Below are positions 51,353 through 59,931 of a stretch of 64,000 nt of DNA, in pieces (the stretch's first letter is position 1; the number at the start of each line of letters is the position of its first letter). This stretch comes from Paenibacillus athensensis. GTDB lineage: Bacteria > Bacillota > Bacilli > Paenibacillales > NBRC-103111. The DNA lies in the NCBI RefSeq assembly GCF_004514475.2, contig NZ_MYFO02000015.1, positions 62,001 to 126,000 on the forward strand, written 5' to 3'. The notes beneath the pieces are model-generated. The model was not told the origin of the DNA and ran no database searches. It worked only from the letters and a program-made list of their open reading frames with translations. The position numbers and the translations under genes were made by a program.

Positions 51353-53521
51353 TTAGGCTTGCTTCACGTGATAATTAAATACAAACATTAGAGCAGCATT
51401 TAGAACATCGGCCAATGCAGAAGTCATCTTTTGCACATGCTCTGCTTTATCTGGCACCACATTTTGCTTACCGCCATTTTCAATAAACTCATGGTAGAGC
51501 CTGAATTGATTGTCGCTTGTTCGAAGAAGCTCATCGGATGCTTTTAAAAACTCTGCAAAGCGCTCTTTTCCGTATTTCGTAGATAGAACATTTGCCATGA
51601 TATGGCGGTACAGTAATGCTGCGGCGAACGTTGCTGGGTTTGAATAATGAATGACCTTCTTGCGAAACTCTTCCTTGTCCTTTTCTTCTGTAATTTCCCC
51701 GTTAAATTCTACCGCTGAATCAAGTAGAGCAATAATAAGGCCCGGTTTAATAAAGTTTTGAACATTTGTGGGGAAAGTAATAGTTATATTTTTGCAATTA
51801 CCGAAATAATCCTCATTAATGTTTGAAACCCATCCACAGCCGTTTCTCAGATGATTAACAAGCGCATTCCAACTGTTCCCATGCGGAACTAATCCTGAAT
51901 TTTTTGAAATATTATCCAAGGAAGGGTCGATCACTTGTGATTTAACAGATGGTTCATGGAGCCAAAATTTCCTGAGAACTTTAAATACCTCTGATTTTTG
52001 TACCCTGAAGGGAGCGCCCTCGTTTTCCAATTCAAACCGAATCCGTGTATTTGAGAGGAGGAAATCCTTGGCTAATGCGCTCAAAATCATTGGAACGACT
52101 TGTAGAGGGCTGAATAAAGGATATAAGGATTTACGGTCCAGCTTATCAAGAGGTTTTTTGAACATCACCGGCATTGTTATTGCCGGATTCTTGCGAACCA
52201 TACTCTCCCGAATGGGACGCGTAAGATCCTCATACTCAGCCTTGAGTAACACAGCCATATCCTTTGGATCAATGGTCTCCTCGAGATCGTCCTCCTCTGC
52301 CTCCGCTTCGTCTTTTCTAATAGAATCAGCGAATTCATCTGCTTTTGTACCTATTAGGATAAAGGGCACTTCTTTTCTGTAATGCTCCAGAATTTCAGAC
52401 AAATGACCAATCATCTTTTTTTGATTGGGATTATTCACTAATGGGAGCACGACCAATAGTGCATCGTATTGCTTATTATAAAGAAAGTTCCTCAGATTCG
52501 CTTTTTCGGCCTCGTCGTCCTCGCTGTTGTGATAAAGCCCACGCGTGTCCTCTAAAGAAAATGAATAGTGTCCATCGAACGTGCCATAAGCTTGTTGAAG
52601 CTCTTTGTCAACGTAATTTTCATTCATTTCATTTGGAACAAAATTCATTTCAAGTGCTGAATTCATTGGCATATATATGAGGATTTCCTCGCATAGTACC
52701 TCAATGGAGAGACGCTTTCCCTTCTGAAGGTCATTATTTGTAAAGAACGCCTTGGCAAACTCACAATCCATTTGATGATGATGTAGCTCAACAAAGAAGT
52801 AGCCATCGTCGGAGACATCACTATCGTTAAAGTAAGTTAGGAATTTTTGGCCGAGCAAGAACTCGAGCTCATTGTACAATTCATCCAAGACCTTACGTGT
52901 TTCCATGTTTGCCTGGAGATGGGTTACTGTATTCATCAGGATAAGCTCTTTTAGCTTTCGAGAGTGCTTCTTAATATCCTTATCGTCAGTGTTGTTGACG
53001 GACTCGTTATAAATCCAGCTTGCATTTTCAAGGGCAAAGGGACTCAAGGCTTTTGAGAGTTTTTCGACAATAGCATCTATTATCTTCTCATCAATCAGAT
53101 GATACTGAGCTTCTGTGTTATTTTTTGTGAGAAACTGCTGTGCGATTCGTCGTGTCAGTTCCTCATCAAGTTGCTTCTGCTCCATTTCTCTGATTTTCTT
53201 ATGATCACGAGAAATCAAGTCTGCGAGTGGACCTGCCGCTTTATTTACAAAATCATCATAAGGCACGTATGGCTGTTGCGGCTTGACGGCAACAATTAAT
53301 TGATCCTTCAACGCAGTAGTAAAAATAAATCTTTTTTCTCGAACCGTCCCACTACCTTCTCCTATAATGTCATCCAAGAGGGGATGGAACAATACTGAAG
53401 CAAATTGTTTTACTAAAGCCGTCTTTCCAGATGCTGTCGGCCCAATAGCGAGCAGACTCTTAACATACGGTGCCAGAAGCAACCCTTTTTCATTTACAAC
53501 GTCCATTTCAGTTTTTTGCAT
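51353..53521 (-). CDS. GTPase-like protein, possible defence gene
   Basis: The 722-residue product starting at ATG 53521 (AAAGAGG upstream) has G1 GPTASGKT at residues 27-34, a G3-like DTRG in SLEDTRGLYHN, and G4 TKAD in LIGTKADEFAD, the order of TRAFAC-class GTPases. About 250 residues of helices separate G1 from G3. The C-terminal 250 residues are helical without membrane spans. An in-frame ATG at 53638 with GGGGAGG could add 39 residues or produce a leader. It is next to, and divergent from, the putative defence operon, AT-rich, and may act in it; no family is recognised beyond the GTPase motifs. Confidence 0.6.
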   Translation of the reverse strand: MQKTEMDVVNEKGLLLAPYVKSLLAIGPTASGKTALVKQFASVLFHPLLDDIIGEGSGTVREKRFIFTTALKDQLIVAVKPQQPYVPYDDFVNKAAGPLADLISRDHKKIREMEQKQLDEELTRRIAQQFLTKNNTEAQYHLIDEKIIDAIVEKLSKALSPFALENASWIYNESVNNTDDKDIKKHSRKLKELILMNTVTHLQANMETRKVLDELYNELEFLLGQKFLTYFNDSDVSDDGYFFVELHHHQMDCEFAKAFFTNNDLQKGKRLSIEVLCEEILIYMPMNSALEMNFVPNEMNENYVDKELQQAYGTFDGHYSFSLEDTRGLYHNSEDDEAEKANLRNFLYNKQYDALLVVLPLVNNPNQKKMIGHLSEILEHYRKEVPFILIGTKADEFADSIRKDEAEAEEDDLEETIDPKDMAVLLKAEYEDLTRPIRESMVRKNPAITMPVMFKKPLDKLDRKSLYPLFSPLQVVPMILSALAKDFLLSNTRIRFELENEGAPFRVQKSEVFKVLRKFWLHEPSVKSQVIDPSLDNISKNSGLVPHGNSWNALVNHLRNGCGWVSNINEDYFGNCKNITITFPTNVQNFIKPGLIIALLDSAVEFNGEITEEKDKEEFRKKVIHYSNPATFAAALLYRHIMANVLSTKYGKERFAEFLKASDELLRTSDNQFRLYHEFIENGGKQNVVPDKAEHVQKMTSALADVLNAALMFVFNYHVKQA

Positions 53522-53532
53522 TTTAATACCTC

Positions 53533-53695
53533 TTTCCACGTTTTTTAAACTGAAAAACCGCCCATACATTAAAAGTAGGGCGGTATAACGCGTGGAAATA
53601 AACTTCTGTATATTAAACCTTGAAGTTATTTTTCTCATCGTTGGCGCCTCCCCGACTGGTAAGTGACATTTCTGTCACCTACAGCGATGCTGTAG
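53533..53695 (-). promoter_or_regulatory. Structured leader with attenuator before the GTPase gene
   Basis: On the minus strand the leader contains, in order, CTACAGC-GAT-GCTGTAG (53679-53695), GTGACA-N4-TGTCAC (53663-53678), a leader start with GGGGAGG (53647-53653) and ATG 53636-53638. Then comes ACCGCCC/GGGCGGT (53557-53563 and 53578-53584) followed by TTTTT, nested in TTTCCACG/CGTGGAAA (53533-53540 and 53591-53598). The hairpin with the T run looks like a transcription terminator before the main start, and the outer arm borders its ribosome site, the layout of a translation-coupled attenuator. Confidence 0.65.
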
Positions 53696-53718
53696 CGGAC
53701 GATTATTCAGTTACCTTG

Positions 53719-53747
53719 ATTATCCATAAAGCAGAAATGGATGTCAA
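53719..53747 (-). promoter_or_regulatory. Sigma-A promoter of the GTPase gene
   Basis: On the minus strand TTGACA (53742-53747) and GATAAT (53719-53724) are separated by exactly 17 bases. Transcription would start near 53712 and give a leader of about 190 bases. The rest of 53748-53924 has no gene. Confidence 0.8.
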
Positions 53748-53924
53748 TATCTTTTTTTGTTGATTATCTGGACTCAAGGGCATCTAAGTATGCACTTCTT
53801 TCTTGTGATACTTCAAATATAAGTTTGCGATCACGAACTTATTTGTTGTGTTCACTTACATCTAGAATTATACTTAAGAGAAATGCCTATCCTGTGAGAT
53901 TTTTTATTCTGGAGCTGATAAATA

Positions 53925-54134
53925 ATGGGTGTTAGCTATAAGAGGCTTTGGAAGCTACTTATTGATAAAGACATTAAAAAAACGCAGTTAAGAGAAATGT
54001 CGGGAATTAGCGCAAGCACCTTTGCGAAGCTTGGTCGAAATGAGAATGTAACTACCGATGTTCTTGTTAAGGTATGTAGAGCATTAAGCTGCGATATTGG
54101 CGATATTATGGAAGTTACAGATGAAGATAACTAA
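53925..54134 (+). CDS. XRE-family regulator of the defence-like operon
   Basis: The 69-residue product is a compact lambda/Cro-type helix-turn-helix protein (YKRLWKLLIDKDIKKTQLRE, ISASTFAKLGRNENVTTDVLVKVCRALSC, IGDIMEV) of the YozG-like type. GGAG lies upstream. It starts a run of closely spaced plus-strand genes, so it probably regulates the defence-like operon and perhaps the divergent GTPase gene. Confidence 0.8.
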   Translation: MGVSYKRLWKLLIDKDIKKTQLREMSGISASTFAKLGRNENVTTDVLVKVCRALSCDIGDIMEVTDEDN

Positions 54135-54158
54135 TACAAATGAAATAAGGCGATTTAA

Positions 54159-54866
54159 ATGAGCAACTTCGTTAGAGGGGTTTTTATTGAAGAATGTAAG
54201 AATAGATTCCTATGCTTAGTGAAAATAAAAAAAGAAGAGCATCTTTGTTATGTTGCTAGTTCTGCAAGGTTATCTAATTTCGTTGATTTAGCTAACAAGA
54301 AGGTCTTACTAATTAAAAATAAGGGAATTAAAACAAGAACAGCATATACCTTATATGCAGTAAAGGGCGAGTTTGGCTATATTGTTCTTAATTTAAGTGA
54401 AGCTAATACTCTATTGCTTGAGGTTATTCGTAAAGAATACTCCTCAAATATATCGATTCAAAAGGAAAAATTTACGCTGGAGGGCTACAAAGCAGATCAT
54501 TTGGTGGTGTCGGTTCCTCCAACGATAGTTGAGGTTAAAAGTATACTTGCGGATAAAACAGCTGTGAGGTTTCCGTCAGTAAATGGAGAACGCTCAATCA
54601 GGCAACTTGAAGCACTAGAAGAAGCCTTATTAAATGGCTACCAGGTACGTTACTGCTTGGTATTGCTCTCCTCTTACATAGATAATTTAACGTTGGATGT
54701 GTCTGCTGCGGATTTTAATACAAGGCTAAAAAAATGTGTTGATTTAGGCATGAGTTTAGAGACCTATAGATTGAAGGTAACTCGGAAGCTGCGTTTTTTT
54801 ATAGAGCGTGATAGTCAACTAGAGAATAGCATTTTGAGAAACGAGGTCTTATTGAATGTTGAATAG
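54159..54866 (+). CDS. SfsA-like nuclease
   Basis: The 235-residue product follows SfsA's domain order: an OB-like N-terminal part (RFLCLVKIKKEEHLCYVASS...RLSN), then YTLYAVKGEFGYIVLN, and the catalytic strand TIVEVKSILA, with VRFPSVNGERSIRQLEALEEALL after it. SfsA is a sugar-fermentation-linked DNA/RNA nuclease of the PD-(D/E)XK fold; here EVK gives the E-x-K pair. The first conserved Asp is not obvious. It overlaps the next gene by 11 bases, so the products are probably stoichiometric partners. Using an SfsA relative inside a defence-like operon is unusual. Family call is by motif, not by search. Confidence 0.68.
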   Translation: MSNFVRGVFIEECKNRFLCLVKIKKEEHLCYVASSARLSNFVDLANKKVLLIKNKGIKTRTAYTLYAVKGEFGYIVLNLSEANTLLLEVIRKEYSSNISIQKEKFTLEGYKADHLVVSVPPTIVEVKSILADKTAVRFPSVNGERSIRQLEALEEALLNGYQVRYCLVLLSSYIDNLTLDVSAADFNTRLKKCVDLGMSLETYRLKVTRKLRFFIERDSQLENSILRNEVLLNVE

Positions 54867-57800
54867 AACAATTTCTTTCAGGCCCAAGATCGAAGGTCAG
54901 TTCAGAATGAGATTTTATAATGCTGTATCCCTTATTAATGAAAATACATCTGTTGCGAATATTGAGCAAATCGTGAACAACGAAATATCGTGGGTTGAGA
55001 ATGAGTGCTTTGTTAATACGGCCCAGAGAAAAAAATATCGTGCTGTTTGGTTATTATTTAGAGATTTAATTCGGGCTTCGTGGAAGGCCTGCTACAGGGA
55101 AGGCGTTTTAGAAATGCGCCTTCCTAATCTGGACCAAAGTGAAATTCAGGATGCCTCCACTCCTGAAATAAAAGGTTTGCTTAGAAGTTGGATGCAAGAG
55201 AGTCGTCTTGATCGCTTGCTTTCTTATGTGGATTTTATTACCCGAATGGAGTCACCTTCATCGGGAAAAAGGGAGATTTCTTGCCTAATAGCTGATGGGA
55301 GCTACCTAGCAGACAAACTTGAGGATGTACTTAAACACAAGATTTCTATTGAGGATGCTGTTAGCCCTTACTTACAACTTGTAAAAGAAAATGAAAGGGA
55401 TACCTTCACGGGGTTGAAGCTATCAGACATCTGGAGATATTTCAGATTAACTTGGTCTACTCCTGCGGAAACCACACCCGGTCGTACAATGCAGTATCTC
55501 ATTCGAGATGCGGCTCATCCGATGCACGCTGTGATGGGTATAGCTTCACTTGAGAACAGCGCAATGCAAATAACCTGCAGGGATGATGATATTGGGTGGA
55601 CGCCGAATTCATTTACAAGAAAGCTTAAGACATTAAAAGAAATGAAGGAAGTTCATAGGGAGTTTGAGAGGCTGCTATCTTTTCTAGAGGAAGGCATTCA
55701 AGGGATCGACTACCAGGATCTATGTTCTGAAGCAGAAATATTAAATCCCTCTGAGGAAACTATCAAAGCATTGCAATACAAGGCCGCAGCTGCGGAGGAA
55801 GAGCGTCAGTACTTACTGAAGCTTTCCCAAAGTGAGCAACGAAATGAATTAGAAGAAAAGAGCGAATTAGGTAGTATTTCTCGAGAAACAGAAAATGCTC
55901 TGTATCTTAGAAAAAGAGCGGAACAGTTATCTAAACTACTTCAATCCAAGAAGCAATTGAACGAACTGATACTCGGCTCAAATTTCGAGCGTATATGGCT
56001 TTCCTTTGCCGAAAGTGAGGCTGGTTATTCAGCAATTCGAACCGCATTAATTGCTCAAAAAGGGAAGCATATCGGCTCAAGCATGATGGAGCTAAATATA
56101 TGTGGAGCTGTTCCACCGTACAATGAAATCTTGGGAGGCAAGCTAGTAGCTCTACTGGCAACCTCTCCTCAGGTAATATATGACTATTATAAGCGCTATG
56201 ATTCACGCAGAAGTGAGATTGCAAGTCGCCTTAAGGGTGAGGATGTACGTCGATCTGCTGAATTGGTTTACGTTGGTACTACATCTCTCTATTATGTTGG
56301 CTCTAGTCAGTATAATAGATTAAAGATTCCCAAGGAGATACTAGAAACTGATTTTGATATTCAGTGGCGTAGGTTAGGTAAAACCTATGGATTTGGAACA
56401 ATGCATATCAGCAAGGCCACTACAATGAGCTTGACAGAAGCAACCAGTGATGTTGGATTTACACGCATCAATCACGTTTTTGGCGAAGGTGCAAGCCCAA
56501 AAATGCGCCTGATGAATATGTCCATTCGTGAATTGCTTGAAACTAACCAAGATGAAGCAAGGGAACTTTCTAAGCATGCTATGTCGCGTATTGTTTATGG
56601 CGCTGCGTTAGCAAAGAATACTAAGGAATACCTTTTAGGTCTTGATGAGAAACCAATTTATGGCTTTGACATAGAGGATTACGAATCGGGGACCCAAAAA
56701 ATAATTAAATATTGGCAGCGGAGATGGGTTTTAAGCCGATTGAGGTTTTCTCCCATTTTTGACCGGCTGCGGTCCTTTGATAAGTCTGCCTTCTTAGTCA
56801 GTAGTGATGTTAAAAAGCAGTCGGATTGGAAATTTGAAAGGCTAAAGGAGGCTTTGATTATGCACTACCCAGATAGTGATCGGTCTGTCTTCAATTTCAT
56901 TAGTGGATTTTACCGCGGCAGCAGTGCATATGCAGATAATATAGATAACAAGTATCTTTCCCAAATCCATGTTGTTACTGAACTTGATGCTGCCATAGTA
57001 AATGCAGTTTCTGAGGGCAAGGACGTAGTGCTAACCGGTAATCCTGGAGACGGCAAGACTCATATTATTCGTATGCTTTTACCCAAGCTATCTGAGCTTC
57101 CGAGACCACCGATAATTGAAATTGATGCTAGCACTTTATCCAATGAAGAGATTTTCGAACGCTGGAATGCAGCTAAGCAATCTGGTGTTCCTTTCGTTAT
57201 TGCAATTAATGCAGCTGTTCTTTTTTCTATTTCACTAGAATACCCAAATTTTAGACCGATTGCTGAAGCGAAAAAACAGATGATCAATTCAACCATTTTT
57301 CATAATGAAAGCTATGATTTTAAAGAAGCAGTTGTTTTTGATCTTAGTAAGCGAGAGGCGTTATCTCCTAATATTATTAAACGTGTTATTGACAATTTAA
57401 CAGATAAAAAAAATTTCGAAGGATGTGGTATTTGTCAATTCACCTCATCCTGTGAGGTATTAAGGAATGCAGAACTCTTACAAAATCCATTGTTCCAAGA
57501 TAGACTTTCAAGGATATTAACTAGAGTCGCACTCAAGGGGCATCATGCTACCTTACGAGAGTTACTCGGGTTTATATCATATCTCCTGTTTGGTAACCGG
57601 ACATGTGAAAAAATGCATGCAACCTTCGGAGAAAATGAATTTGATTTGACAAATTTGATCTATAGCGGAAAGGGCGCTTTGTTTGACGCTATTCGTCAAT
57701 CCTTTGATCCATCGCAAGTTTCGCATCCTATTTGGGATGAAAAGTTGCTCCAGAATACAATAGATAAGGATACATGGGCAGAAGGGATATCGATTTCTTC

Positions 57801-58446
57801 TGAGGCAATTGATGTAAATAATATAGAATTGTTCAAATTGAGAAAACGGCAGTTTTACTTTTTTAATGTACACGGCGAGGCATTATTAAACATTAGCGAT
57901 GATGACGTATCAAAATTTCAAGCTTTCTTAGGGCAAGACAATAAACGAACTATCAAAGAACTCATTAAAAAATTAAATGCCTTTTTTGGAATTACAAAAC
58001 CTGGAACGGAACTGGAAATATGGTCAGGGCATCGCTTTAATAATTCTTCTCGTCGTATACTTATTTCCTTAGGAAAGCTTTCAGGCTCACAGTTGTGCAT
58101 TGGACGCCCTCAACTTAATTCCGCTATGAGTCAAGGAATAGAAATGACGCAGAATTATTTGAGGCTTGAAAAGATTAATATGCCTTCTGTTTATTTAAAG
58201 GTTGATTTCTCTCTCTATTGTTTACTCTTAGAGGCTGAACGAGGAGTGCCTGTTCTTTTTATGGAAAATGATAACGTAAAAAAGGTTTGGCGGTTCATTG
58301 AGCAACTACAAGCAAATGATAAAATTAAAGAAGAGGACGAGATTAAAGTTACTCTTTTAGATGTCCAAGGAAAAAAAGAGATTAGCGTTACAATTGATAT
58401 GGACAGCAAAAAATATCTGTCCATTCAGAGTAGTGGCAAGCATTAA
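54856..58446 (+). CDS. DruA/DUF4338-like domain fused to a DptF-like ATPase
   Basis: The 1196-residue product has two halves. Residues about 1-600 resemble, from memory, DUF4338 (Druantia DruA-type): RKKYRAVWLLFRDLIRASWK near 55-74, ISCLIADGSYLADKL near 138-152 and GAVPPYNEILGGKLVALLA near 418-436. The block TTSLYYVGSSQYNRL and the end IVYGAALAKNTKEYLLG also fit. Residues about 700-1196 hold an ATPase with P-loop GNPGDGKTH at 728-736 and a Cys cluster CGICQFTSSC at 857-866, as in DptF-type proteins of phosphorothioation-dependent restriction. Such a fusion joins parts of two known defence families. It overlaps the SfsA-like gene and is followed after 18 bases by the next operon member. Confidence 0.6.
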   Translation: MLNRTISFRPKIEGQFRMRFYNAVSLINENTSVANIEQIVNNEISWVENECFVNTAQRKKYRAVWLLFRDLIRASWKACYREGVLEMRLPNLDQSEIQDASTPEIKGLLRSWMQESRLDRLLSYVDFITRMESPSSGKREISCLIADGSYLADKLEDVLKHKISIEDAVSPYLQLVKENERDTFTGLKLSDIWRYFRLTWSTPAETTPGRTMQYLIRDAAHPMHAVMGIASLENSAMQITCRDDDIGWTPNSFTRKLKTLKEMKEVHREFERLLSFLEEGIQGIDYQDLCSEAEILNPSEETIKALQYKAAAAEEERQYLLKLSQSEQRNELEEKSELGSISRETENALYLRKRAEQLSKLLQSKKQLNELILGSNFERIWLSFAESEAGYSAIRTALIAQKGKHIGSSMMELNICGAVPPYNEILGGKLVALLATSPQVIYDYYKRYDSRRSEIASRLKGEDVRRSAELVYVGTTSLYYVGSSQYNRLKIPKEILETDFDIQWRRLGKTYGFGTMHISKATTMSLTEATSDVGFTRINHVFGEGASPKMRLMNMSIRELLETNQDEARELSKHAMSRIVYGAALAKNTKEYLLGLDEKPIYGFDIEDYESGTQKIIKYWQRRWVLSRLRFSPIFDRLRSFDKSAFLVSSDVKKQSDWKFERLKEALIMHYPDSDRSVFNFISGFYRGSSAYADNIDNKYLSQIHVVTELDAAIVNAVSEGKDVVLTGNPGDGKTHIIRMLLPKLSELPRPPIIEIDASTLSNEEIFERWNAAKQSGVPFVIAINAAVLFSISLEYPNFRPIAEAKKQMINSTIFHNESYDFKEAVVFDLSKREALSPNIIKRVIDNLTDKKNFEGCGICQFTSSCEVLRNAELLQNPLFQDRLSRILTRVALKGHHATLRELLGFISYLLFGNRTCEKMHATFGENEFDLTNLIYSGKGALFDAIRQSFDPSQVSHPIWDEKLLQNTIDKDTWAEGISISSEAIDVNNIELFKLRKRQFYFFNVHGEALLNISDDDVSKFQAFLGQDNKRTIKELIKKLNAFFGITKPGTELEIWSGHRFNNSSRRILISLGKLSGSQLCIGRPQLNSAMSQGIEMTQNYLRLEKINMPSVYLKVDFSLYCLLLEAERGVPVLFMENDNVKKVWRFIEQLQANDKIKEEDEIKVTLLDVQGKKEISVTIDMDSKKYLSIQSSGKH

Positions 58447-58464
58447 ATAGGGGGCCGGTTATAA

Positions 58465-59931
58465 ATGGAAAAGCTCTATTTAAAGAAATTAAGAGATACA
58501 GTGGACAAAAGGTTTGTTGGGTTTAAACCAAATGGCTCTAGTATTAAGCCAGTACATGTATTTAGCGGTGCAACCCGTGTTATATATGGGAAATCGGCAG
58601 ATACCAGCGGAATTAAAAGGCTTTCTTATGTGGCAAATGCTAAAGGGAAAACACCAGCAGCAAATACTCCTGAGAAGGTACTTAGCTTTTTAAAAGAAAT
58701 GAATGCTATTGAGGAAGAGGATATTCGAATTGAAGAATTAACCACCTTCAGAAATTTGCTTCAAAAGCTTCTTGCTGCCGATGACGGGGTGTTTTCAGGA
58801 ACTGATGATAGTATGGTCTCATATAGTTCAGGCTCTAGGTATTTTATTACACGCTTCGCAATGTATGAAGATGCGGGGGAATTCATTGGTGGAATTATTA
58901 AAGAGTATTGTCCAGAGTTATCACAGTATATTTCCAAACTGCTTGAGGATAATAATGATCCCATTACGCTTCTTTTTACTCCAGTTTTGATTGAAGAGCC
59001 GGATCGACTGTATGCGGATAGCAGACATACTGATATTGAGGCCTTTGCCCAACAGTCCGTGGCATTAAAAAAATATTTGAGGGAGCTCAAGGTGTCGGGT
59101 GAATGTCTACTAGCACATTTTAAACAACATCCCAACACACTGACTCAACTCAGGCTGTTTAATTTCTTCTGTATATTTAATCTAGTCCGCTACTTGTCGC
59201 TTCTTGAAGCATTCTATTGTGGGGAAAGCATCCGACCATTCCTATTGGATTTTTCGGATGATAGTCAGTCTAGTATCGCTCGTGCTTCTGTGATGTCCTA
59301 TACTCAGGTTCATCGATCTATATCGAGATTTTATGCTTGGGGATATGCACAAGAATTAAAGGCTTTTAGTAAAGAGGAACTACTTTCTTCAGAAACACCT
59401 GAATATGAACCAAATAAAAAATCAAAGGCTGATGAGAGGGAGTTAGCTCGAATTTGGGAACTGGCAAAGAATGATGCTGCGGCAGTTGAGGAAGATGAAG
59501 CTAGACTTATTTTTGGTACTACTATATATGATATGCTGGCTTTGCAGGCCTCTTCCCATCCAGTAAATTATCTTAGAGCAATTGGTATTTTGTCGGGAAT
59601 TTTGTATCCTCCAACTAATTTTCATGTTAACAAGCGATTTGCGCTTTCTCAGGATGTACTTGAGATGGTAATCAGGACTTGTGTGGCTCCTTCTGAGACA
59701 CTTTCCGGCACTGAATTGAGAGAACGTCTATGGGAACGAATGGGTGTTCTAATAGGTGGAAGTGATTTTGAAATGAGAAAGCTGCATGAGTCTGGGAGTA
59801 TTCTTCAAGCAGACTCGGATTCGTTGAATCAAAATTTTGATCGCTTTGCGGATACTTTAGAAGCAATGAACTTTGCAGAAATTATGGCTGATGGGATATT
59901 GCAGATTAGATTGGGAGGGACTACCGAATGA
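58465..59931 (+). CDS. Unidentified operon partner, DptG-like in position
   Basis: AGGGGGCCGG precedes ATG 58465. The 488-residue product is soluble, helical and without recognised catalytic motifs. It is placed between a DptF-like ATPase and an FtsK-like motor, exactly where DptG stands in DptFGH operons, and its length is similar to DptG (about 440), but I see no sequence proof. The start region is basic (KLYLKKLRDTVDKRF). A 4-base overlap with the next gene shows translational coupling. Confidence 0.5.
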   Translation: MEKLYLKKLRDTVDKRFVGFKPNGSSIKPVHVFSGATRVIYGKSADTSGIKRLSYVANAKGKTPAANTPEKVLSFLKEMNAIEEEDIRIEELTTFRNLLQKLLAADDGVFSGTDDSMVSYSSGSRYFITRFAMYEDAGEFIGGIIKEYCPELSQYISKLLEDNNDPITLLFTPVLIEEPDRLYADSRHTDIEAFAQQSVALKKYLRELKVSGECLLAHFKQHPNTLTQLRLFNFFCIFNLVRYLSLLEAFYCGESIRPFLLDFSDDSQSSIARASVMSYTQVHRSISRFYAWGYAQELKAFSKEELLSSETPEYEPNKKSKADERELARIWELAKNDAAAVEEDEARLIFGTTIYDMLALQASSHPVNYLRAIGILSGILYPPTNFHVNKRFALSQDVLEMVIRTCVAPSETLSGTELRERLWERMGVLIGGSDFEMRKLHESGSILQADSDSLNQNFDRFADTLEAMNFAEIMADGILQIRLGGTTE

